Assembly: GCA_946811185.2 (NCBI GenBank)
Contig: OX328113.1
Location: 23,659,521 to 23,723,520, forward strand
Origin: Hippopus hippopus
Lineage: Eukaryota > Mollusca > Bivalvia > Cardiida > Cardiidae
DNA: 64,000 nt
Reading direction: 5' to 3'
The first letter of the stretch is position 1. Each line of letters begins with the position of its first letter. This document shows, piece after piece, positions 11,355 through 21,750 of the stretch. The notes under the pieces were generated by a model that did not search any database, was not told the DNA's origin, and worked only from the letters and a program-made list of their open reading frames with translations. The position numbers and the translations under genes are program-made.

Positions 11355-11745
11355 TCACTTTACCAGACAAAAGTATTTTAGACTTGTACAATTTGAAAGC
11401 ATTGCAGACAACAGATTAAATGTGACTACAAGGACTGGATTCATTTTTTGAACGGGTAGAAAATATTGTTGGGAAAAAGAGACTGATTGTATTGGAGTTT
11501 AACACCATTTTAACAACTTAGGTCATATGCATCAGAGGCGAGATGCGAAAAATCGCCAAAAAGAAAGTTTGCCTCTACCAGGTATTGAACTCACAACAAC
11601 CAGGTCACAAGTCAGATTCACTAACCACTGAGACACCCGCCCAGCCTGGAAAAGGAGAAATGCAGGTTACCAGCAATGTTTTCAAAAGCAATCTTTCTTT
11701 CTGTCCTAGGTTCGTCAAAACTTGGGATTGTATCATAAACAGTAA
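11355..11745. repeat. Element A copy split by a SINE
   Basis: The left part of element A (to about 11482) and the right part (from about 11648) are separated by the SINE described next. The right part ends near 11745. Confidence 0.7.
11483..11647 (-). mobile_element. SINE type 2, minus orientation, nested in element A
   Basis: On the minus strand it has a tRNA-like head (CCAGGCTGGGCGGGTGTCTC and a B-box-like GGTAGAGGCAAAC region) and the end GTTAAACTCCAATACAATC. Flanking GGAAAAAGAGA (11472-11482) and GGAAAAGGAGA (11648-11658) look like a target duplication differing at one base. The full plus-strand relative is at 18777-19035. Confidence 0.7.
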
Positions 11746-11884
11746 AACATCTATGGTGTGTCACTTGTGTATACAGGAAAAATCCAAAACAACAACAACA
11801 ACACAAAACAGGCATTATGAATTTCAGAACTATCGTATAACATGTTAATATCTAGGTATAGAGATTATCGCTTACCCTTGACCA

Positions 11885-12105
11885 CATGACACAATTTTGG
11901 ACTTGTCTAAATCTAAACCATTTGCAGATGAGTTATCAAAGGAGGTTCACACAAATCAAACATGTTTCAAACTGTATAATTTGTCTCTGAAAGGACAGAA
12001 GACATTGTGGGAAGAAGGAGAAAATGCTGGTTACCAGCATTTTCTCCTTTTTCCCACATTGTTTTCAAAAGCCTTATTCCTAAAGATTGTGTTTTAAAGG
12101 GTCAT
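11885..12105. repeat. Element A copy
   Basis: Copy with the central palindrome at about 12000-12065. One end is decayed. Confidence 0.75.
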
Positions 12106-12219
12106 TATGATTCATTTAAGTTTTTTTTTTTCATACATTTCCACTAAAAAACAACAACAAAATTTAAACCTACAAAGTGACAATATACCATACCTACAAG
12201 CTGTCATTGCTATACTATC

Positions 12220-12440
12220 CCTTTGAGCACTGAATTAATGAAATGGACCTTTCCAATTAGGAAAATAATCCAAAATATTGTCATTTCAAGGTTGTTTGGC
12301 CAGAATATGTAACAAACTAGCACACAGTATAGATCCAAGATCAGACTGCATGTTCTGTGCAGTCTGATCTTGATCTACACTGTCTGAAAAAACTACTTAA
12401 GTTGGTTTCAGAGCTTTATAGGCTGTACAACCAAAAATTC
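12220..12440. repeat. Element B copy
   Basis: Palindrome of TAGATCCAAGATCAGACTGC with its inverse CAGTCTGATCTTGATCTACA around 12331-12381. DNA from 12441 to 13020 shows only AT-rich sequence and an unconvincing frame at 12687-12980. Confidence 0.75.
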
Positions 12441-13020
12441 TGTGTGGTTTAACACCACAAAAATGAAACAGAAAAATAAATAACACCTTTTATGGTGAAC
12501 TTACCCCTTGAACTCCTTAATTATCCTTATAAAAACACAGGAATGTTTGGTAAAGGGTAAGATACATTATAAAGGCAGCTTTTTTTCATTAATTCAATTT
12601 AATTTGAACATATATATTTTACATCAATTGAGAAACAATTTCTTACAACTTGCACCAATCTTTCTAGATTCTGCTTCCTTTAATTAATGAAGCTAACCCA
12701 CAGCTTTCTCTCAAAAAACAAGGAAGTCAACATATTTTTTATAATGTTGTCTTCTTTTACAACTGTAAATATAGTGACACACTATTGCAGCCAAATGAAA
12801 AAAAAGACCCAGAGCTTGTCTTTTTATCTTTTTCTTTTGTTTGGTAATTTTGTGGTGCTTGCCTTTAATGACATCTTTTTCATTAATTTGATAAAGTTTT
12901 ATCCATCCATTATGAGTTCACTTCCTGATTTAAACTTGCGTATATTTTCATGTTTCTCACATGTGGAAGTACAAGTTTAGAAAACTTGACACAATTCCTC
13001 AAGCCAAGTCCTATTCTAGA

Positions 13021-13262
13021 AAATGTCTTAATGTGGGACTTTTTTCCTACATTTGGAACATCCAGAATGGTTTTTTACCCCAACCCACCTAATATTTTTT
13101 TAAGTCAAACAGGTTCGAATCTATGACTTCAGTTTAAAGTGTTATTCATATTTAACACATTCAAACAGATTTTCACAAATACATACTGCCAATACATGCG
13201 TAATCAAATTTGTAAATTCTGTATAAGCTGCTTATGGCGCACAGTGCGTTGGAACATTTTTT
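13021..13262 (-). pseudogene. Relics of ZF3/ZF4-type finger exons in tandem
   Basis: Just downstream of ZF4, three decayed blocks keep the layout of a finger-2 exon. About 13030-13075 has AATGTGGGAC, CATTTGGAACATCC and TGGTTTTTTACC. About 13125-13185 has CTTCAGTTTAAAGTG, ACACATTCAAACAG and ATTTTCACAAATACATAC. About 13225-13272 has GCGTTGGAACATTTTTTTCACAAGTACATAC-like sequence, merging with ZF4's own end. They match intact ZF3 and ZF4 at the positions that encode Cys-x2-Cys and the TGEKPF linker, but no frame is open through them. Confidence 0.55.
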
Positions 13263-13510
13263 TCACAAGTACATACTATCCATATGAGTAATCGAATGGG
13301 ATTTTAGGTGTGCTTTAAGTTTAAAGTGCTTTCCACATATATCACATCCGAAAGGTTTTTCGCCAGTGTGCACTCGAAGATGACGTATCAATTCTGCCTG
13401 TCTGACAACCTGTCGTGGGCAGTGAGGACATGAAATAAATTTTTGCTGTTTGGCTTGCCCAAACTTGCCCATTTTCTCTGTGTGATTTATATCTGTAGGC
13501 TGTTTATAGT
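13263..13510 (-). CDS. Alternative 3'-terminal exon ZF4: two C2H2 fingers
   Basis: The acceptor reads ATATTATTTTCAG with entry bases AC, then 81 codons to the stop at 13263. Finger 1 is CPHCPRQV...IRHLRVH and finger 2 CDICGKHF...KSHSITH, with linker HTGEKPFGC. It is closest to ZF3: the same CPHCP opening, [12 protein letters not shown] and LKSH end. About 24 residues of Gln/Lys-rich spacer precede finger 1. An ATG inside the exon (13472) would skip the first 12 codons; entry at the acceptor is preferred because the phase equals that of all other exons. Confidence 0.9.
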
Positions 13511-13619
13511 CTGAAAATAATATATAGAAATAAAATTGGACTGTACATAGAATTTAACTACAATCAATACACACATTCCTGTTGGCATACTAACAACAAG
13601 AAAGATGATAAAATTGAAT

Positions 13620-13850
13620 GTTGATTGATTTGTGTATTTTGCCCTTTCAACATTATTTCAGTAATACCTTTGCCTTTTGCTAATGTAGTTGCCCTTACGG
13701 CCAGTGTAGATCAAGATCAGACTGTATGCACTAAAACGTGCAGTCTGATATTTGATCTACACTGTCCGCTATGCTAACACACTACAGACTATCTTACTCT
13801 AAAATGTTCACTGGGTTTATTCCTCTTTAACTCTTTACCATACAACAAAA
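13620..13850. repeat. SINE type 1 tail fragment and element B copy
   Basis: About 13620-13680 matches the tail of SINE type 1 (TTGATTGATTTGTG, TTTCAACATTATTTCAGTAA). From about 13685 comes an element B copy with CAGTGTAGATCAAGATCAGA and its inverse. Confidence 0.6.
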
Positions 13851-14480
13851 ATTTAGACTTTTCGAAATTGAAAGCATTTGCAGACGGCAATTCAAATGTG
13901 GCTCAAATGATTGAATTTGTCTGTAATAAGGTAGAAAACATTGTGGGTAAAGGAGAAAATGCTGGTAACCAGCATTTTCTCCTTTCCCACAATGTTTTCT
14001 AAAAGCCTTCTTCCCCAGGGTCGTGAAAACCCGGGATTGTTGGGTAAAGGGTTACGGGTTAATGTGGCTTGAAAATGCTTTCAAATTGGACAAGTCCAAC
14101 ACAGTGCTGTCTGATTCAAACTGGACACCTTGAGAAGAGGTTGAGAAAGAATGAAAGGTTGTGAACATAAATACCAAATAAAAAACAGCAAAAACTTGAT
14201 GAATAGACTAGAGGTTTTTTAATTACAATATATGTAATATAATACAAAGTGATCAAACATATGAAAAACAATTTCAGTTTTCTTTCAAAACCATTGAAAC
14301 AATTTCAATTTATCAGATAACTTGAGTTCTAATAATATTTGCCAGTTAAAGTGTAGAAAACATTGTGGAAAAAGGAAAACATGCCAGTAACCAGCATTTT
14401 CTACTTATTCCAACAATGTTTTCAAGAGCCTTCATGTTAAGGTTTGATAAAACAGGGAATTGTTTGATAAAGGATCGACA
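13828..14480. repeat. Two element A copies
   Basis: A full copy at about 13828-14056 with a strong palindrome, and a partial one at about 14340-14480. Confidence 0.8.
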
Positions 14481-14619
14481 CAAAAATACCATTAAAAGTA
14501 CATAGTTACTGGCCAATGCCAATCCCGTTTCGAAAAAAAGAAAAATATACACAAATTTTTTCTCTATTTCCTGAAGAAATTAATCATTGTACAAAGTCAA
14601 TTAGTAATTCAGTTACACA

Positions 14620-16000
14620 CATGACAGTGAACATGCACAGTGAGAGGGAGGTGGACTGATTGGGAATATATGATTACAGTGAACATAGATAGTTGGAGAG
14701 AGACGGACTACTTCAAACTATATACACATGACTCTAAACATGGACAGTTACAGAGAGATTGACAACTTCAAACTACATGTATATACACATGACAGTGAAC
14801 ACGCTCAGTGAGAGATATGGACTAATTGGAACTTTATACACATGACAGTGAATGTGCCCAGTTCAAGAGAGTTGGATTACTTGGAACTTTATTCACATGA
14901 CATAGAACATGCTCAGTGAGAGAGATGGTCTTTTTGGAACTATATACACGTGACAGTGAACATGCACCTTGGGAGAGAGGTGTACTACATGTAATTGGAA
15001 CTATATACACATGACAGTGAATGTGCACAGTTCAAGAGAGATGGATTACTTGGAACTTTATACACATGACATAGAACATGCTCAGTGAGAGAGATGGTCT
15101 TTTTGGAACTATTTACAAGTGACAGTGAACATGCACCTTGGGAGAGAGGTGAACTAATTGGAACTATATACACATGACAGTGAATGTGCACAGTTCAAGA
15201 GAGATGGACTACTAGTAATTGGAACTCTATACACATGACGATGAATGTGCACAGTTAAAAAGAGAGATGAACAAATTGGAACCTTATACACATGGCGGTG
15301 AACATACTCAGTGAGAGAGAGATGGATTACTCGGAACTATATACACATGGCAGTGAACAGGCAAAGTGGGATGGAGATGATGGACTAATTGGACTATAAA
15401 CATGACAGAGAGCATGCACAGTAGGAGAGAGATGGTCTACTTAGAACTATACACACAGGACAGACAGCATGCACAGTGGGAGAGAGATTAACTAAGTGGA
15501 AGTATATACATGACAGTGAGGATGTACAGTGAGAGAGAGATTGACTAAGTAGAAGTATATAAATGACAGTGTGTATGTACACTGGAACAGGGAAGGACTA
15601 CTTGGAACTATATACATAGAACACTGAACAGGCAAAGTGGGAGAGAGATGGAACTAATTGGAATTATATACATGACAGTGAACATGCACAGTGGGAGAGA
15701 GATGGTATTTTGGAACTATATACACATGATAGTGAACATGCACAGTGGGAGAGAGATGGACTAATTGGAACTATATACGTAACGATGAATATACAGTGGG
15801 AGATGGACTAATATTGAAATATACACAATACTGTGAACATACAAAGTGGGAAATGGACTAAAATTGAAAATGTACAAATTACCGTGAACATACACAGTGG
15901 AAGATGGACTAATTGAAATCATATACACATGACAATGAACAAGCAAAGTGGGAGAGAGACGTAGTAATTGGAACTATACACATGACAGTGAACATACACA
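14620..16000. repeat. Minisatellite, unit about 60 bp (GAACTATATACACATGACAG type)
   Basis: More than twenty imperfect units, each with GGAACTATATACACATGACA, GTGAACATGCACAGTGGG and a GAGAGAGATGGACTA-like segment. Minus-strand frames that cross it give repeated Leu/Ser/Cys/His-rich peptides and are not genes. The array is broken by element D at 16001 and ends near 16680. Confidence 0.9.
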
Positions 16001-16644
16001 CAGGGTCCAACAATTTCCAGAAAAGGCACTCGTCCTGCAGGACAAGTGACTTCAAAAAAGAACTTGCCCTGCTTTGCTCTTCACTTGTCCGATGAGAAAA
16101 ACCCTTCTTATTTAAGACTGACATTTTTTTTTTTCAGACGAAACGGAAATGCTAATTTTACTGTCATCTAAAGCAAGGAACCCTAAATACCGGGTTTCAA
16201 TAACCGGTACCATTGATCCGGTCAAGAATAGAAATTAATAAACCCAAACGACAAAGTTTTTCGAGCTGGTTTCGGGAAAATATATGCGTCAATATCATTT
16301 GTGTAAATAATTAGAAAAGTCAGTCGTATTTAATTACCCGAAGCATGTTAAAACATTTATACTTGCAATGAAAGGTACCGAGTTATATTAGGCTGACTTG
16401 AAACCGGGCTATATTCGGCGCAGGAACCAGCTCGTATTATATCCCGTTTCAGTGTTTAATTTTACCCTTAATAATGGAATGGCCGTTTTATTTCTTGTAA
16501 GTTAGATATACCTCTAAAAGCTTATTGGTTTACTACTTCCTATTTACCCCTCGTCCTGTCGGACGACCATGACTTATAATTCACTCGTCCTCATCCATTT
16601 CTTACTCGTAAATACGAGCGGACGAGTGGATTCTTTGGACCCTG
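16001..16644 (+). mobile_element. Element D copy 1, 644 bp, with 5-bp target duplication
   Basis: Starts CAGGGTCCAA and ends TTGGACCCTG. ACACA is duplicated at 15996-16000 and 16645-16649, and removing the element restores a normal minisatellite unit (GAACATACACAGTGGG). Subterminal blocks CACTCGTCCTGCAGGACAAG and CTCGTCCTGTCGGACGACCA are palindrome-like. The inside has no long frame, so it is non-autonomous. A second copy in inverse orientation lies at 61793-62476. Confidence 0.88.
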
Positions 16645-16649
16645 ACACA

Positions 16650-17037
16650 GTGGGAGAGAGACGATATTTTTTGGAACTACCATTTTTGGCTGATGAATGA
16701 CCATCAAAATGTGATCTGTAACATGTTGTTCTGTTCAAATTCCATTATTCATAGCTAAGGTTTACTTTGAAATTCAAGAAAGAATGCATCTTCCTTCTTT
16801 TAAATACTTAAAGGACCTTCCATCAAACACAGCTTTCTGTTTTCCATCCACAAACACATCACAGACAGACAGAATGGACACTCAAACTACTTGGGATAAA
16901 ATCTGAGTAAAAAAAAAAAAATATTCAGAGGGAGAACAGTCCAGGGAGACAACTGATTCAATCAGTTTTTGGTAGAATTCATGCAGATTTTGCAAAATGT
17001 CAGCTTCAGCCACTAAAAAGTTTATTGCTGTTTCCCC
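16650..17037. other. End of minisatellite, then no recognised feature
   Basis: The minisatellite resumes for about 30 bases. The rest is AT-rich with a poly-A tract near 16908-16920. Confidence 0.5.
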
Positions 17038-17240
17038 GTTACCACAAAATCCCGACTTTTAATGACTCTGAAAGAAAATGCATTTGAAAGCATTGTGGGA
17101 AAAGGAGAAAATGCTGGTAACCAGCATTTTCTCCATTTTCCACAAAGTTTTCTTCCCTATCAAAGACAAGAAACCTTTACTTTGTCGCCTGCGATTGCTT
17201 TGAAGTTGGTCCAGACCAAAAATCTGTCCTTTGGTAAAAG
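17038..17240. repeat. Element A copy abutting ZF5
   Basis: Palindrome at about 17094-17153 and TTTGGTAAAAGC terminus, ending only about 18 bases downstream of the ZF5 stop codon. It would form most of the 3' untranslated region of that isoform. Confidence 0.8.
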
Positions 17241-17257
17241 CATGAAATTTTCCCACT

Positions 17258-17478
17258 TTATGAAGGATTATTTGCATGTACGAGTATATGAGACTTAACA
17301 TGGGCTTTCAATCTGAATCGTTTTCCACATTTCTTGCATGCGAATGGCCGTTCGTCTGTATGGATTCTCAGATGGCGATCATATTCGGACTTAAAGTTCA
17401 TCATTCTTGGACAGTATGGGCAATGGAAAGGTTTGTTTATTCTGTTTTCTATCCTTATAACTGAAACTGGTACAGGTC
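17258..17478 (-). CDS. Alternative 3'-terminal exon ZF5: two C2H2 fingers
   Basis: The acceptor reads ACTGTTTTTTCAG with entry bases GA, then 72 codons and a TAA at 17258-17260. There is no in-frame ATG before the fingers, so a search for start codons misses it. Finger 1 is CPYCPRMM...DRHLRIH and finger 2 CKKCGKRF...KSHILVH; all eight ligands are present and the linker is the variant HTDERPF. The lead of about 20 residues is short and basic. The finger-2 helix start (Leu at -1, Ala at +2, His at +3) is identical to that of ZF4, fitting the ZF3-ZF5 paralogue group. Confidence 0.88.
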
Positions 17479-17529
17479 CTGAAAAAACAGTAAGTATAGT
17501 ATGAGCCTTGCGCTGGCAATATGGGGTTT

Positions 17530-17880
17530 AACCCTTTACCACACAGACCTGAGTTTTAATGACCGTGAAGAAGACAGCTTTTGAAAACATTGTAGTAAAA
17601 GAAGAAAATGCTGGAAACCAGCATTTTCTCCTTTCACTACAATGTTTTCTACCCTATCAAAGACAGAAGTAATCTTTTAAGGGACATTTAACCTTTTACC
17701 AGACAAGAAAATTTTAGCCTTGTTCAAACTGAAAGCATTTGCAGACAACAATTTCAATGTGGCTTCAATGGTGTAACTGTTCTTTGATAGGGTAGAAAAC
17801 ACTGCGGGAAAGGGAGAAAATACTGGTTACCAGTGTTTTCTCCTTTTCCCACCATGATTTGAAAAGGCGTCACATAATTC
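17530..17880. repeat. Two element A copies sharing a junction
   Basis: Copies at about 17530-17695 and 17692-17875. In the first the palindrome arms carry TGTAGTAAAAGAAG instead of the usual TGTGGGAAAAGGAG, with the same change on both arms, as if one arm had been copied from the other. Confidence 0.75.
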
Positions 17881-17884
17881 TTTA

Positions 17885-18262
17885 TTCATAAAATCAATTT
17901 TGTCTAAAAGCCAAACAGATTCATGAGGTAAACTGGTCCTTTGAGCTTCAGAAATTTGATCAATAGCAAAAAGTTTAGACCCAAGGCCTGTAATCACCAA
18001 CCATTATTAAGAATGTTCTTGGTCTCAGTCTCCAGAATTTTCTAAATTTGAAAATAACACAACTTCTGAATGGCTAAACCAAATTGTTTAGCCAATCAAA
18101 AGTTGTGTTACTTTCAAATTTAGAAAATCTTGAAGAATAAGACTAAGAATATTCTTAAGAATGGTTGGCGAATACTGGCCCAGGTCAGCCTGCGTGGACT
18201 GCAAAGGCTGACATGGATCATTACTATTTGCAGATGCATTCAACCTCCTTTTCACAAAGCAT
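17885..18262. repeat. Element L copy interrupted by element C (17995-18178)
   Basis: Element L runs to about 17992 and resumes at about 18179 (CCCAGGTCAGCCTGCGTGGA). Between them sits element C, a foldback whose arms carry CACCAACCATT, AGAATTTTCTAAATTTGAAA and AACACAACTTCTGAATGGCT, then their inverses, ending GAATGGTTGGCGAATACTGG. Other C copies are at about 30175-30385, 33676-33822 and 63090-63290. Confidence 0.75.
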
Positions 18263-18264
18263 GG

Positions 18265-18525
18265 CTCATATGGCTTGCAACACACGAAAAGGGGCATTTG
18301 GACATTTGTGTAAAGTGTCGTCTCGGATCAGGCTGCGCAGTTTGCGCAGGCTAATCCGAGATGGCACTTTACGACTACATTAGATTTTGTGCTACAGTAG
18401 ACTTGCGCAAAACAGAAAATTACATAAAAACAAGTGTCGTTTCGGATTAGCCTGCGCCGACTGATCCTAAATGACACTTTACGCAAATGTCCGAATGTCC
18501 CTTTTTGCATGTTGCAGGCCAAATG
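18265..18525. mobile_element. Element E copy (MITE with GCGCAGGCTAATC blocks)
   Basis: The ends are an inverted pair: GCAACACACGAAAAGGGGCA with GGACATTTG on the left, CAAATGTCCGAATGTCCC with TTTTTGCATGTTGC on the right. Inside are GTAAAGTGTCGTCTCGGATC, its inverse near the right end, and a middle with TTTTGTGCTACAGTAGAC. Further copies are at 45625-45893 and 49605-49800 (truncated). Confidence 0.8.
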
Positions 18526-18776
18526 TAAATGGTATTAGAAAAGTTTAAATTAAAACCATGCTTGTACCAAACTATAGGTTTAGAATGGCCCATCTATGTT
18601 TGGGCAACATGAATATTTTGTAAAGCTTTTTTTTTTTTTATAAAAATGAAAAAAGTGTTAAAATTCCTGAATAAAATAATTATTTAAATGACACAATCAA
18701 AAACTTTATGAACACAAATTTTTCAGTATTGGCCTCTCAGCAATGCTTGTGTCATCAACCAGTTTAATTGGTAAGG

Positions 18777-19035
18777 CAGGCCCCGCCTGGTAGCTAAGTG
18801 GGTAGCGCATCTGACTCCTGACCTAGTGGTTGCTGGTTCGATACCTGGTTGAGGAAAATTTTCTTTCAACTGATTTTTCTCCTCTCACCTCTGATGCATG
18901 AGAGAAAAGTAGTCAGTGGCTTAAAAAGCAAGTTCTGTCAGTAATGGTGTGGGAAAGCCATGAAACACATGCAAAGGTGCATTGACTGCAGTGGTATGAC
19001 CTAAGTTGTTAAGACCACGTTAAACTCCGATACAA
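18777..19035 (+). mobile_element. SINE type 2, plus orientation
   Basis: A tRNA-like head (CCCGCCTGGTAGCTAAGTGG as the A-box region, GGTTCGATACC as the B-box) is followed by a 3' body ending AAGACCACGTTAAACTCCGA and a CAAA-rich tail. It is not scored as a tRNA gene: the head has no convincing full cloverleaf and a conserved non-tRNA body follows. Confidence 0.8.
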
Positions 19036-19574
19036 ACAAACCAAATTAAGTTAGACGTCGTTAGACACTGTCCTATCTATCTTGACAAGAACACAAAATT
19101 TCAAAACCAACCAATTTTTTTTTCAGGTGAAACATCCAACATTTCCGGAAATTTACAGAACCCACTAAGTTTGAAAAAAAGTAAAAAATTCCAAGCACCA
19201 ACACCAACTTTTCTGGCTAGGCACTTGACAATGCTCCATTTTTAACCATCAAATGGTTTCTAATGTTGAGAACTTTATGTTTTCTTAATTCTAAGCACAA
19301 AAGGATTCAATATAATTTTACGTTTCTTAATCTCTGCCACCAGTTGCCCATATGGGTGATACGCCAAGAAGGCTGTTACAAGGGATAGTCCAAGATACAT
19401 GATGAAACCCATTCTGACACAAACGGTTGAGCATTGACTAAATTTAATGCAAAATTTCCAGCATAAAACTTTTCTTCAAAAACAGCAATTCCTTACATTT
19501 GAATAATCAAGCTTCATCCAAATTTTGAGGTTGAACACCAGTACAATTCTTTAATCTTTAGAATGAATAAATTC
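19036..19574. other. No gene or repeat recognised
   Basis: AT-rich, with no frame of interest on either strand. Confidence 0.4.
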
Positions 19575-20365
19575 TTCACATTGTCGTGAAAAAATTTTAG
19601 ACTCAAAGTAAGTTGAAAGCAGGGTTATACAGATGACACATTTAATTTGGCTCTAATGATGGAGTTTGCTGTTAAAAGAGTAGAAAGCATTGTGGGAAAG
19701 GAAGAAAATGCTGATTACCAATATTTTCTCTTTTTCCCCACAATGTTTTCAAAAGCCTTCCTCCCTGGGGTTGTTAATACTCAGGTTTATATGGTAAAGG
19801 GCCAGTTGTTCAAATTGAGCATTTGATAACTTTCAAATATACACCACAAATTAATCTTCAGGTTGAGGGCTCGATATCTCCATTTTTTTCTAGACACCAT
19901 TTATTGTTTGGGTGTAGCACTTACTCATTTCACAATTTCCAGCTCAGTGATTTGTTAACTCTTTACAACACAATCCCAACTTTTAATGACCCTGACGAAG
20001 AAGGCTTTTGAAAACATTGTGGGAAAAGGAGAAAATGCTGGTAACCAGCATTTTCTCCTTTTCCCATAATGTTTTCTACCCCATCAAAAAAAAATTCCAT
20101 CATTTGAACCACATCTATATTTTCATCTGCATATACTATGAATTTGGATTAGTCTAAAATGTGGTCATTTGGTAAAGGGTTAACTCTTTACCAAACTACA
20201 ATATTTTAGACTTGCCAAAATTGACAGGAATAGTAGACAACAAATACAATATGGCTGAAACATCGTTGTCTGTCTTTGAAAAGGGAAGAAAACGTTTCCT
20301 ACTCTTCCAAAACTATGTTTCAGTTTTTGACTCACATTCAATTTGTTGTCTGCAAATACTAATTT
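19575..20365. repeat. Three element A copies
   Basis: Copies at about 19580-19800, 19955-20182 and 20180-20365. The second has an excellent palindrome. The last has lost most of its palindrome and lies next to the mariner insertion. Confidence 0.75.
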
Positions 20366-20409
20366 CTGAGAAAAATAATGTCAAGTTGTTATACAACTTT
20401 GCATAAATA

Positions 20410-21748
20410 CGAGGGTTGTTCGATATGTAATGTGTATTGTACGATATCTCAAAAGCATTCGACTCAAATAGTGAAATGAACATTACATCCCTTCAAAGTA
20501 TTCTCCGCGGTTTGAAATACATAATTTCAATCTCTGAATCCATTTCTGAAATGCGTCATGGTACGCTGATTTAGGTAGACCTCTGAGGCACTGACTGATG
20601 GCTGAGCCAAGGGCTTGTTGGGACTTGTAACGACGACCAGGTAAGAACTTTTTAAGTTTTGGAAAAAGGAAAAAGTCGCACGGGGCTAGATCTGGAGAGT
20701 ATAGTGGGTGTGGCAAGACGGTAACCTTCTCCAACTTCAAAAATTGCTTCACAAGCTCAGATGTATGTGACGGAGCATTATCATGAAGTAGACGAACATG
20801 CCTAAATCCTGACACAGGGCGTCGTTTAAGATAATATTTCTTGACCTTTTTTAGTATAACATCTTGGTAATACCGACCTGTAACACTTTTGCCCTTCGGC
20901 ACGGGAATTTGTACGGCTATACCTTCACATGAGAAGAATATGCAATAAAGAACCTTCTTTGTGCTTATGCTTCTTTTGGCAACTACAGGCCTTCTACTGT
21001 GTTTAGTTAGCCATATTTTGTTTCCAATTTTTCTTACTGGTTCGAAATAGTGAACCCATGTTTCGTCACCAGTAACAATGTTTGCAAATTGTCTTTGATT
21101 GAATTTGGGAAACATTTTGAGCAATTGCTTAGCGGTTTGTACTTGTACCCGTTTTTGGTCATCTGTCAATATATGCGTTATCCATCTGGCAGAAATCTTT
21201 CGTACTTTCAAAATACGCTTCAAAATGAAATGCACTCGCAATAGCGATATGCCAACAGCGTTGGCAATATCACGAATTGTGTATCTGCCATCACTTTCAA
21301 TTATTTCCCTGACTTTTGAGACATTTGCCTTGCCTGTTACAGTCACAGGTCGGCCAGATTTTGCTGCATCTTTGACGGACTCTGTGCCAGTCAGAAATTT
21401 CTTTCTCCACCTACGAACTGTCTCATAAGATACCTTATCAGACCCATAAACTTCCCCCAATTCAGTAAAAATCTGCATTACCGAAGGACCGAGTTTTGTG
21501 CGAACTTTTATATAAGCTCTAATTTCTTTAATATTCTTAATCCGTTTCCCAACCATTTTTACAACAGTGGTCAATGACTAGCTCTATTGAAATGACTATA
21601 AGTTTAAAACTATGTGGAGCTGAAGGCTCGTGTTTATACCGTTGGAAAGGTATTGAATAGAGCTATTCAAGGGTATCATCATCCATGAAATCGTGCAAAG
21701 CGTTATCGCGCTGTGGTACAATACACATTACATATCGAACAGCCCTCG
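20410..21748 (-). mobile_element. Mariner element, 1,339 bp, with near-identical terminal inverted repeats
   Basis: The left end CGAGGGTTGTTCGATATGTA (20410 onward) and the inverse of the right end CGAGGGCTGTTCGATATGTA (down from 21748) agree over about 33 bp with one mismatch seen. TA dinucleotides flank it at 20408-20409 and 21749-21750, the target duplication expected of the family. It holds one intact transposase gene. Similar terminal repeats and an open frame suggest recent arrival. Its size is usual for mariner (about 1.3 kb). Confidence 0.95.
20483..21574 (-). CDS. Mariner family transposase (DD34D), apparently intact
   Basis: 363 residues, close to the family norm of about 350. It cuts and pastes its own element at TA sites in the nucleus. 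The N-terminal half has two helix-turn-helix regions: about residues 15-60, with the SYETVRRWRKKF helix, and about 85-125, with YTIRDIANAVGIS. A linker WITHILT at 131-137 corresponds to the mariner WVPHEL motif. The catalytic core shows TGDETW (Asp170), LLHDNAPSHTS (Asp265) and YSPDLAPCDFFLF (Asp300). The last two acids are separated by 34 residues, which defines DD34D mariner. No frameshift or internal stop is seen. Translation may start at Met1 or Met7; the second is the more family-like start. It is inserted among element A copies and has no relation to the finger exons. Confidence 0.95.
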   Translation of the reverse strand: MTTVVKMVGKRIKNIKEIRAYIKVRTKLGPSVMQIFTELGEVYGSDKVSYETVRRWRKKFLTGTESVKDAAKSGRPVTVTGKANVSKVREIIESDGRYTIRDIANAVGISLLRVHFILKRILKVRKISARWITHILTDDQKRVQVQTAKQLLKMFPKFNQRQFANIVTGDETWVHYFEPVRKIGNKIWLTKHSRRPVVAKRSISTKKVLYCIFFSCEGIAVQIPVPKGKSVTGRYYQDVILKKVKKYYLKRRPVSGFRHVRLLHDNAPSHTSELVKQFLKLEKVTVLPHPLYSPDLAPCDFFLFPKLKKFLPGRRYKSQQALGSAISQCLRGLPKSAYHDAFQKWIQRLKLCISNRGEYFEGM

Positions 21749-21750
21749 TA

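Noticed and set aside
14834..15582. Minus-strand frames with repeated HIHCHVYIVPI-like peptides
   Set aside because: They follow the 60-bp minisatellite.
18777..19035. Possible tRNA gene on the plus strand
   Set aside because: Same reasoning: tRNA-derived SINE, no convincing cloverleaf.
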